A DNA stretch of 39,123 nucleotides from positions 1 through 39,123 of the forward strand of contig JAGRFY010000014.1 of NCBI GenBank assembly GCA_020445765.1, read 5' to 3'. Made by a program: the position numbers and the translations under genes. Source of the DNA: Rhodocyclaceae bacterium (GTDB lineage: Bacteria > Pseudomonadota > Gammaproteobacteria > Burkholderiales > Rhodocyclaceae). Of this stretch, positions 27,434 to 34,507 are shown piece by piece (position 1 is the stretch's first letter; each line of letters opens with the position of its first letter). The notes under the pieces were generated by a model. It did no database searches and was not told where the DNA came from. It saw only the letters and a program-made list of their open reading frames with translations.

Positions 27434-28927
27434 ATGGCTGACATGCAAGAACAGGCTTCACAACTCAGTGGCGTCACGCTGGAGGGCGACGATTTCACGT
27501 CCCTGCTGCAGAAGGAATTCAAGCCCAAGACCGAAGAAGCCAAGAGCGCCGTCGAACAAGCGGTGCAAACCCTTGCCCAGCAGGCACTGGCCGGCACCGC
27601 GGTGATCGGGCAGGACGTGGTCAAGACCATCGAGGCGATGGTCGCCGAACTCGACCGCAAGCTCACCGAACAGATCAACCTGATCCTCCACCACGAGGAT
27701 TTCCAGCGCCTCGAGGGCGCCTGGCGTGGCCTGCACTATCTGGTGAACAACACCGAGACCGACGAAATGTTGAAGATCCGGGTGATGAACATCACCAAGA
27801 AGGAACTTCACAAGACGCTGAAGCGCTACAAGGGCACCGCCTGGGACCAGAGCCCGCTGTTCAAGCGCATCTACGAAGAGGAGTACGGCCAGTTCGGCGG
27901 CGAACCCTTCGGCTGCCTGGTGGGTGACTACTACTTCGACCAGAGCCCACCCGACGTGGAACTGCTCGGCGAGATGGCCAAGGTCTCTGCGGCGGCCCAC
28001 TGCCCGTTTATCGCCGGCGCATCGCCGACCGTGATGCAGATGGATTCGTGGCAGGAACTGGCCAACCCGCGCGACCTGACCAAGATCTTCCTGACCCCGG
28101 AATACGCCGCCTGGCGTTCGTTGCGCGAATCGGACGACGCGCGCTACCTCGGCCTCGCCATGCCGCGCTTCCTCGCCCGCCAGCCCTATGGCGCACGCAC
28201 CAACCCGGTGGACGAGTTCGATTTCGAGGAAGACACCGGCGCCGCCGACCACAGCAAGTACGCCTGGGCCAATGCCGCCTATGCGATGGCCACCAACATC
28301 AATCGGTCGTTCAAGATGTACGGCTGGTGCTCGCGCATCCGCGGCATCGAGTCGGGCGGCGCGGTCGAGGGCCTGCCGGTGCATACCTTCCCGACCGACG
28401 ACGGCGGCGTGGACATGAAGTGCCCGACCGAGATCGCGATCAGTGACCGGCGCGAAGCGGAGCTGGCCAAGAACGGCTTCATGCCGCTGATCCACCGCAA
28501 GAACTCGGACTTCGCCGCCTTCATCGGCGCCCAGTCGCTGCAGAAACCTTTCGAGTACGACGATCCCGACGCGACTGCCAACGCAAACCTGGCGGCCCGC
28601 CTGCCCTACCTGTTCGCCTGCTGCCGCTTCGCCCACTACCTGAAGTGCATCGTGCGCGACAAGATCGGCTCGTTCAAGGAGCGCGACGACATGGAGCGCT
28701 GGCTGCAGAGCTGGATCATGAACTACGTCGATGGCGACCCCGCCCATTCGTCGGAAGCCACCAAGGCGCGCCGGCCGCTGGCCGACGCCCAGGTCGAGGT
28801 GGCGGAGGTCGAAGGCAATCCGGGCTACTACACCTCGAAGTTCTTCCTGCGGCCGCACTACCAGCTGGAAGGACTGACGGTGTCGCTGCGACTGGTTTCC
28901 AAGCTGCCCTCCGCCAAGGGCGCCTGA
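27434..28927 (+). CDS. tssC: T6SS contractile sheath large subunit TssC (VipB)
   Basis: Large sheath subunit; with TssB it builds the contractile tail that ClpV disassembles. The 497 residues match the family. Recognisable parts are LEGAWRGLHYLVNNTETDEMLKI near residue 95, KRIYEEEYGQFGGEPFG, and GWCSRIRGIESGGAVEGLPVH around residue 300. The C-terminus ends YTSKFFLRPHYQLEGLTVSLRLVSKLP. A GGAGAAAG ribosome binding site precedes the ATG. It lies 30 bases after tssB and is followed by a 132-base gap with an 18-base palindrome. Confidence 0.96.
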   Translation: MADMQEQASQLSGVTLEGDDFTSLLQKEFKPKTEEAKSAVEQAVQTLAQQALAGTAVIGQDVVKTIEAMVAELDRKLTEQINLILHHEDFQRLEGAWRGLHYLVNNTETDEMLKIRVMNITKKELHKTLKRYKGTAWDQSPLFKRIYEEEYGQFGGEPFGCLVGDYYFDQSPPDVELLGEMAKVSAAAHCPFIAGASPTVMQMDSWQELANPRDLTKIFLTPEYAAWRSLRESDDARYLGLAMPRFLARQPYGARTNPVDEFDFEEDTGAADHSKYAWANAAYAMATNINRSFKMYGWCSRIRGIESGGAVEGLPVHTFPTDDGGVDMKCPTEIAISDRREAELAKNGFMPLIHRKNSDFAAFIGAQSLQKPFEYDDPDATANANLAARLPYLFACCRFAHYLKCIVRDKIGSFKERDDMERWLQSWIMNYVDGDPAHSSEATKARRPLADAQVEVAEVEGNPGYYTSKFFLRPHYQLEGLTVSLRLVSKLPSAKGA

Positions 28928-28944
28928 TTTATAGGATCCGGATC

Positions 28945-28962
28945 CGGCCGGCATGCCGGCCG
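28945..28962 (+). repeat. 18-base perfect palindrome between tssC and the first hcp
   Basis: CGGCCGGCATGCCGGCCG is its own reverse complement and lies 17 bases after the tssC stop, followed by CCGGGTTT. In RNA it could form a short GC-rich stem or, as DNA, an operator. Because it stands between sheath and tube genes, it may act as a partial terminator, RNA-processing site or protector of the hcp mRNA. No T-tract is long enough to call it a full terminator. Confidence 0.5.
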
Positions 28963-29059
28963 CCGGGTTTCCGGGTACGACTCGCCCGCCCTCGACGGGT
29001 CTGCGGGACACGATGCCCATAACGCAGCAAGTGGTTGAAATCACATAAGGAGAGCAAAA

Positions 29060-29542
29060 ATGGCCGTAGATATGTTCATGAAACTGGGCGACGTCAAGGG
29101 CGAGTCCAAGGACAAGGAATTCAAGGATTGCATCGACGTTCTGGCATGGAGCTGGGGCATGAGCCAGAGCGGCTCGATGCACTTGGGCGGCGGCGGCGGC
29201 GCCGGCAAGTGCAACGTCAATGACCTGTCCTTCACCAAGTACGTCGATAGCGCGACGCCGAACCTGATGCAGAAATGCATGACCGGCAAGCACTACCCGG
29301 AAGCGACGCTGTCGGTGCGCAAGGCCGGCGACAAGCCGCTGGTCTACCTGACCGTGACGATGACCGACGTGCTGGTGACCTCGGTCAGCTCCGGCGGCTC
29401 GGGCGGCGAGGACCGGCTGACCGAGAACGCCACGCTGAACTTCGCCAAGGTCAAGGTCGAGTACACCCCGCAGGAAAAGTCCGGTTCCGGCGGCGGCAAG
29501 ATTCCCGTGACCTACAACATCCAGGAAAACGCCGAAGAGTAA
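29060..29542 (+). CDS. hcp: T6SS inner tube protein Hcp (first copy)
   Basis: Hcp forms hexameric rings that stack into the expelled inner tube and can chaperone effectors. The 160 residues begin MAVDMFMKLGDVKGESKDKE and contain the family landmarks VLAWSWGMSQSGSMH and LSFTKYVDSATPNLM. The extended loop contains GGGGGAGK (about residues 47-54). The AAGGAG site (29047-29052) is near-perfect and the ATG is 8 bases further on, fitting high expression. It is bracketed by inverted repeats at 28945-28962 and 29554-29586. Confidence 0.95.
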   Translation: MAVDMFMKLGDVKGESKDKEFKDCIDVLAWSWGMSQSGSMHLGGGGGAGKCNVNDLSFTKYVDSATPNLMQKCMTGKHYPEATLSVRKAGDKPLVYLTVTMTDVLVTSVSSGGSGGEDRLTENATLNFAKVKVEYTPQEKSGSGGGKIPVTYNIQENAEE

Positions 29543-29553
29543 GCCCTTCGTCA

Positions 29554-29586
29554 TGCATGGCACGGGCGCACCGCCCGCGCCATGCA
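29554..29586 (+). terminator. Strong stem-loop between the two hcp genes
   Basis: TGCATGGCACGGGC (29554-29567) pairs with GCCCGCGCCATGCA (29573-29586) over 14 positions with a single A-C mismatch and a 5-base loop. It begins 11 bases after the first hcp stop. No T-tract follows, so it may stabilise the upstream hcp mRNA or reduce read-through into the second hcp rather than end transcription fully. Confidence 0.55.
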
Positions 29587-29620
29587 GCTGCGCGCATCGC
29601 AACCACCAAGGACGACGGGT

Positions 29621-30124
29621 ATGCCAGTAGACGCAAAGGACGACATCTTTCTGAAGATCGACGGCGGTCGTCAGGGTCCGATCAAGGGTAATTCGAAGGA
29701 CAAGGTGCATGCCGGCGAGATCGACGTGACCGGATGGACCTGGGGCATGGACGGCAACCTCGACGCCCATTCCGGACGCGCGAGCCGTACCACCGTCCAT
29801 ACGATGGAAGTGGTCAAGCGCGCCGACGCCGCCACGCCCGCATTGATGTCGGCGCTGTACAACAACGAACCGATCACCAAGGCGGTGCTGACCGTACGCA
29901 AGGCGGGCGGTCCGCAGGCCCTCGAATACCTCAAGGTGACCATGGAGAAGGGTCGCATCGTCTCCTACCGTGCCGGCGCGGGCGAAAGCCCGGAGGGTCC
30001 GACCACGGTCGAGACGATCCGCATCGCGTTCCAGAAGATCCGTGTCGAACACCAGGATCAGGACAAGGGCGGCGGGTCGCGGGGCACCTCGACCGCCGAA
30101 ATCGAAGTCACACCGGGCAGTTGA
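29621..30124 (+). CDS. T6SS Hcp-family protein, divergent second copy
   Basis: The 167 residues from the ATG at 29621 (AAGGA site about 8 bases upstream) match the Hcp family: DIFLKIDGGRQGPIKGNSKD, EIDVTGWTWGMDG and LTVRKAGGPQALEYLKVTM. It lacks the poly-Gly loop of its neighbour and has a different sequence around it (HSGRASRTTVHTMEVVKRADAAT). It ends in a Gly/Ser-rich tail. The two Hcps share the fold landmarks but little else, so this is not a recent duplicate. It may be a specialised tube subunit or effector carrier. A frame open from 29582 lacks a better start. Confidence 0.88.
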   Translation: MPVDAKDDIFLKIDGGRQGPIKGNSKDKVHAGEIDVTGWTWGMDGNLDAHSGRASRTTVHTMEVVKRADAATPALMSALYNNEPITKAVLTVRKAGGPQALEYLKVTMEKGRIVSYRAGAGESPEGPTTVETIRIAFQKIRVEHQDQDKGGGSRGTSTAEIEVTPGS

Positions 30125-30150
30125 CCCGTATCCAGACACGGAAACCATCG

Positions 30151-30993
30151 ATGACTACAGTCAAGGCAGCAGAAGAGGCGCTGCGCGCGGGCGATCCCGA
30201 ACAGGCGCTTGCGCAGTTGCAGAACGCGATCCGCAGCGAGCCGGCCAATGCCAGCCTGCGCACCTTCCTGTTCCAGCTGCTGTCGGTGCTGGGCAACTGG
30301 GAGCGGGCGGCGAACCAGCTCGAAGTGGTCGGCGAACTCGACGCCGGCGCATTGCCGATGGTCCAGATGTACCGTGAGGCCCTGCGCTGCGAGGTGGTGC
30401 GCGGCAAGGTCATGGCCGGCAGCACTGCGCCGCTCCTTTTCGGGCATCCGGAGGACTGGATCGCGATCCTGATCGAAGCGCTGCTGAGCGATGGCCAGGG
30501 CCGGACGGCGGACGGCGCCAAACTGCGGGAAAAGGCCTTCGACCTGGCGCCGACCACCGCCGGCACGATCAACGGTCAGCCCTTCGAATGGATCGCCGAT
30601 GCCGACATGCGCCTTGGTCCGGTGTGCGAGGCAGTGATCAACGGCCGCTATTACTGGCTTCCGTACGCTCGCCTGAACCGGATCGTGCTCGAGGCGCCGG
30701 AAGATCTGCGGGATTTCGTCTGGCTGCCCGCGCATTTCGAGTTTGCCAACGGTGGCGAGATGGTCGGCATCATCCCGACCCGTTACCCGGGTTCGGAAAG
30801 CGACCCAGACCCGCTGATCCGGCTGGCCCGCAAGACCGACTGGCTCGAGGTCGGCAACGACGTCTACCACGGTCGCGGCCAGCGCGTGCTGACCACCAAC
30901 GAGGGGGATTTCCCGCTGCTCGAGGTGCGCGAGATCGTGCTCGAAGGCGAAGCGCCCGAGACCACAGGAGAGGCGACGGCGGGCGAGGCCTGA
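30151..30993 (+). CDS. tagJ: T6SS accessory protein TagJ (ImpE family)
   Basis: TagJ binds the sheath subunit TssB and modulates ClpV action in H1-type systems. The 280 residues start MTTVKAAEEALRAGDPEQAL, a TPR-like N-terminal half (also LRTFLFQLLSVLGNWERAANQL). The C-terminal ImpE domain includes GQPFEWIADADMRLGPVCE, GRYYWLPYARL and LPAHFEFANGGEMVGIIPTRYPG. It has no signal peptide. The start lies 26 bases after the second hcp, and the stop is 2 bases before tssE. Its presence places this T6SS with the TagJ-containing (H1-like) clade. Confidence 0.92.
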   Translation: MTTVKAAEEALRAGDPEQALAQLQNAIRSEPANASLRTFLFQLLSVLGNWERAANQLEVVGELDAGALPMVQMYREALRCEVVRGKVMAGSTAPLLFGHPEDWIAILIEALLSDGQGRTADGAKLREKAFDLAPTTAGTINGQPFEWIADADMRLGPVCEAVINGRYYWLPYARLNRIVLEAPEDLRDFVWLPAHFEFANGGEMVGIIPTRYPGSESDPDPLIRLARKTDWLEVGNDVYHGRGQRVLTTNEGDFPLLEVREIVLEGEAPETTGEATAGEA

Positions 30994-30995
30994 CG

Positions 30996-31499
30996 ATGGC
31001 CGAGAGCGTTCCCCAGGACCGTCTGCAGCCCGCGCTGCTCGACCGTCTGACCGACAATGAACCGGACAAGAAGCAGGAGCCGCGCGAGCGCCGGGTACTG
31101 ACCAAGAGCCAGTTGCGCGAAGCGGTGCTGCGCGACCTCACCTGGCTGCTCAATTCGGTGCAGATGTCGTCCGGCGAGGACCTCGGCCCCTACCCGGAAG
31201 TGCAGCGATCGGTGATCAATTTCGGCCTGCCGTCGATGTCGGGCGAGACGGCCGCGTCGATCGAGATCGGCGACATCGAGCAAGCGATCCGCAACGCGAT
31301 CCTGTGCTACGAGCCCCGCCTGTTGCCGGAGTCGCTGAAGATCGAGGTGGTCGAGGATAGCAGCGTGCTCGACTGGCACAACATCATCAACATCCGCATC
31401 TCGGCACAGCTGTGGGCACAGCCGGTGCCGCTGGAAATGCTGCTGCGCACCGAGTTCGACCTCGAGAGCGGGCAGGTGCAGGTACTGGACGCAAACTGA
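30996..31499 (+). CDS. tssE: T6SS baseplate protein TssE (gp25-like)
   Basis: TssE is the baseplate wedge component homologous to phage T4 gp25 that starts sheath polymerisation. The 167 residues show the N-terminal LQPALLDRLTDNEP motif and LREAVLRDLTWLLNS. The conserved gp25 core follows (YPEVQRSVINFGLPSMSG, IEQAIRNAILCYEPRLLPESLKI). The ATG is 2 bases after tagJ (TGAcgATG), so translation is likely coupled. It lies just before tssF, the other wedge component. Confidence 0.94.
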   Translation: MAESVPQDRLQPALLDRLTDNEPDKKQEPRERRVLTKSQLREAVLRDLTWLLNSVQMSSGEDLGPYPEVQRSVINFGLPSMSGETAASIEIGDIEQAIRNAILCYEPRLLPESLKIEVVEDSSVLDWHNIINIRISAQLWAQPVPLEMLLRTEFDLESGQVQVLDAN

Positions 31500-31561
31500 T
31501 GCCGTTGCAACGAATCACCGACGGGACGGCTTGATCCCGGCGTCATCGAAACAGGAACGAC

Positions 31562-33436
31562 GTGGATCCACGGCTGCTGCGCTACTACAACCAGGAACTC
31601 CAGCACCTGCGCGAGATGGGCGCGGAATTCGCTCGAGAGTTTCCCAAGATCGCCAATCGACTCGGGATGGACGGCATCGAAGTGTCCGACCCCTACGTCG
31701 AACGCCTGCTCGAGGGCGTGGCCTTCATGTCGGCGCGGGTGCAATTGCGCCTCGACGCGGAGTTCCCGCGCTTTTCGCAGCGGCTGCTGGAGATGGTCTA
31801 TCCGCAGTATCTGGCACCGACGCCGTCGATGCTGGTGGCCCAGCTGCGGCCGCAGCTCGAGGAATCCAACCTCGCACGCGGTATCACGCTGCCGCGCGGC
31901 ACGGTGCTGCGCGCCAATGGCGGCAAGGCCGACGCCACCGAATGCCAGTTCACCACCGCCCAGGATCTGACCCTGTGGCCGCTGGAGCTGGTCGAGGCCC
32001 GCTACTTCTCGTTCGCGCCCGACCTGCCGCTCAATTCGCTGCCGGTCGGATCACGGATCAAGGGCGGCGTCCGGCTGCGACTGAAGGCGGCCCCCGGGAT
32101 GCCGATCAGCGAACTCGACCTGACCTCGCTGCGGATCTTCCTCGGCGGTGCCGACGAAGTCGCCTTCAAGCTCTTTGAGCTGATCGGCGCCAATATCGTC
32201 GGCGCCCTGCTGTGCCCGCCCGAACGACCGGCGGCCTGGCACGAGTTCGTGCCGGCGGACGCCATCCGAACCGTCGGCTTCGACGACGACGAAGCGCTGC
32301 TGCCGGTGTCCGCGCGCAATTTCGGCGGCTATCGTCTGCTGCAGGAGTACTTCGCCTTCCCGCAGCGCTATCTGTTCTTCGAAGTGGACGGGCTGGCGCG
32401 TGCGGTATCGCGCTGCACCGGCGAGGCGATCGATCTGGTGCTGCTGTTCGGTCGCGGCGACTCGGTCCTCGAGAGCGTGGTCGATGCCAACAACTTCGCG
32501 TTGCACTGCGTGCCGGCCATCAACCTGTTCGAAAAGCGCACCGACCGCATCCGCATCAGCGACAGCGGCCACGAGCACCACGTCGTCGGCGACCGCACAC
32601 GGCCGATGGACTACGAGATCTTCGACCTGACCGAGGTCACCGGTTTCGGCGCCGGCGCCGACAGCGAGCAGCGTTTCGAGGCCTTCTACGCCAGCTACCA
32701 TGCCAGCGGCGACAGCCCGCATGCCTATTACACGCTGCGCCGGGAGCCTCGCATCTTTTCCGAGCGCCAGAAGCGCTACGGCTCGAGAACCAGCTACATC
32801 GGCAGCGAAGTCTTCATTTCACTGGTCGATCCCAACGAGGCACCGTACCGGGCCGACCTGCGCCAGCTCTCGCTGAAGGCGCTGTGCACCAATCGCGACC
32901 TGCCGTTGCTGATGCCCTACGGCAATGCCGCGACCGATTTCTCGCTGGAGGTGGCCGCCCCGGTGGCGTCGATCCACTGCGTCAGGGGCCCCTCCCGCCC
33001 GTATGCATCGGTGGCCCACGGTTCCGCCGCCTGGCGCTTCATCAGCCACCTGTCGCTGAACTACCTGTCGCTGCTCGATTCCAGCCCGCAGCAGGGCGCT
33101 GCCGCATTGCGCGAACTGCTGGAACTGCATTCGCCGACCGAGGACGTAGCCAGCGCACGCCAGATCGAGGGCGTGCGCAGCATCCACACCGAGCCGGTGC
33201 TCAAGCGCCTGCCGATGCCGGGCCCACTGTGCTTCGGGCGCGGCATCGGCATCACGTTGGAACTCGACGAGATGCATTTCGAGGGCGGCAGCGCCTTCCT
33301 GCTCGGCAGCGTGCTCGAGCGCTTCTTCGCGCGCCATGCCAGCGTCAACAGCTTTACCGAGACCACGTTGCGGTCGATGGGCCGGGGCGAACTGATGCAC
33401 TGGAAGCCACGATGCGGACTTCGCCCGATTTTCTGA
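31562..33436 (+). CDS. tssF: T6SS baseplate protein TssF (VasA)
   Basis: TssF, with TssG and TssE, forms the baseplate wedge. Translation starts at a GTG (31562) and gives 624 residues: DPRLLRYYNQELQHLREMGAEFA is the standard TssF N-terminus, followed by DPYVERLLEGVAFMSARVQ and MVYPQYLAPTPSM. The family segment ITLPRGTVLRA and, near the C-terminus, GRGIGITLELDE are also present. The last 25 bases overlap tssG in a different frame. Confidence 0.95.
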   Translation: MDPRLLRYYNQELQHLREMGAEFAREFPKIANRLGMDGIEVSDPYVERLLEGVAFMSARVQLRLDAEFPRFSQRLLEMVYPQYLAPTPSMLVAQLRPQLEESNLARGITLPRGTVLRANGGKADATECQFTTAQDLTLWPLELVEARYFSFAPDLPLNSLPVGSRIKGGVRLRLKAAPGMPISELDLTSLRIFLGGADEVAFKLFELIGANIVGALLCPPERPAAWHEFVPADAIRTVGFDDDEALLPVSARNFGGYRLLQEYFAFPQRYLFFEVDGLARAVSRCTGEAIDLVLLFGRGDSVLESVVDANNFALHCVPAINLFEKRTDRIRISDSGHEHHVVGDRTRPMDYEIFDLTEVTGFGAGADSEQRFEAFYASYHASGDSPHAYYTLRREPRIFSERQKRYGSRTSYIGSEVFISLVDPNEAPYRADLRQLSLKALCTNRDLPLLMPYGNAATDFSLEVAAPVASIHCVRGPSRPYASVAHGSAAWRFISHLSLNYLSLLDSSPQQGAAALRELLELHSPTEDVASARQIEGVRSIHTEPVLKRLPMPGPLCFGRGIGITLELDEMHFEGGSAFLLGSVLERFFARHASVNSFTETTLRSMGRGELMHWKPRCGLRPIF

Positions 33437-34452
33437 GATTCCTGCAGCAATTGGCCCGCGAGCCCTGGTCGTACGACTTCTACCAGGCGCTGCGCCGCAC
33501 CGAGTGCCTGAATCCCGACAAGCCGCGCATCGGCCGGGCGCTGCGACCATCCGACGAGCCGGTGCGCCTCGGCCAGGAGCCGTCGGTGGCGTTCGCCCAG
33601 TCCACGCTGGCACGCGCGGTGCCTGCCGGCGGCGAGCGCGCGCCGCGGCTCGAGGTCCGCTTCTTCGGCCTGCTCGGTCCCAACGGTCCGATGCCGCTTC
33701 ACATCACCGAGTACGCGCGCTCGCGCCTGCTGCACGCCAACGACCCGACCCTGGCGCGCTTCCTCGACGTGCTGCAGCACCGCTATCTGGAGATGTTCTA
33801 TCGCGCCTGGGCCGACGCCCAGCCGACGGTCAGTCTGGACCGCCCGCGACAGGACCGCTTCGGCATCTGGCTGGGCTCGCTCGGCGGTCTCGGCACGCCG
33901 CAGGTCCGCCAGCGCGACGCCTTTCCCGATTTCGCCAAGCTCCATTTCATCGGCCTGCTGAATCGTCAGATCCGCAACGCGGAAGGGCTCGGCAAGATGT
34001 TGTCCGGCTTCTTCCGCGTGCCGGTCACGGTGGAGCAGTTCGTCGGCCACTGGATGCCGGTGCCAACAAACGAGCGCAGCCGGCTGGGCGGCGCCTTCAG
34101 TCGGCTCGGACGAGACATCGTGGTCGGCTCGCGGGTGTGGGACCGACAGCACAAGTTCCGACTGCGCATCGGCGCGCTGAGCCTCGCGCAGTACGAATCC
34201 TTCCTGCCGGGCGACGGTAGCCTGGCGCAACTGGCGGCGGCGGTACGCAACTATTTCGGCCTCGAATTCGCGTGGGACGCACAACTGCTGCTCGCGGCCG
34301 ACGAGGTCCCGCAGACGCGTCTGGGCGGCAGCGGCCGCCTCGGCTACACGACCTGGCTCGGCAGCCGCACCAGCGATCGCGACGCCGACGACCTGGTGCT
34401 CGACGTCGACCGTGTCTCCGGATTGCCGGGAACCGAGCCATTGGCCGCGTGA
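33412..34452 (+). CDS. tssG: T6SS baseplate protein TssG (VasB)
   Basis: TssG is the second wedge protein that binds TssF. The ATG at 33412, inside the tssF 3' end, gives 346 residues beginning MRTSPDFLRFLQQLAREPWS. The conserved YDFYQALRRTE and RFFGLLGPNGPMPLHITEYA follow. Other landmarks are FLDVLQHRYLEMFYRAWADAQP, FFRVPVTVEQFVGHWMPVP and LGRDIVVGSRVWDRQHKFRLRIG. The frame is open long before 33412, but that part is tssF sequence. Overlap with tssF implies coupled, equimolar production. Confidence 0.95.
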   Translation: MRTSPDFLRFLQQLAREPWSYDFYQALRRTECLNPDKPRIGRALRPSDEPVRLGQEPSVAFAQSTLARAVPAGGERAPRLEVRFFGLLGPNGPMPLHITEYARSRLLHANDPTLARFLDVLQHRYLEMFYRAWADAQPTVSLDRPRQDRFGIWLGSLGGLGTPQVRQRDAFPDFAKLHFIGLLNRQIRNAEGLGKMLSGFFRVPVTVEQFVGHWMPVPTNERSRLGGAFSRLGRDIVVGSRVWDRQHKFRLRIGALSLAQYESFLPGDGSLAQLAAAVRNYFGLEFAWDAQLLLAADEVPQTRLGGSGRLGYTTWLGSRTSDRDADDLVLDVDRVSGLPGTEPLAA

Positions 34453-34507
34453 GCAACCGGGAAGCATTGATCCGACCAACCGAACAACGAAACCGCGAGG
34501 GGCAAGC

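Noticed and set aside
27458-30148. Minus-strand open frame of about 900 codons opposite tssC and both hcp genes
   Set aside because: It is entirely antisense to recognised T6SS genes and shows no motifs or plausible ribosome binding site.
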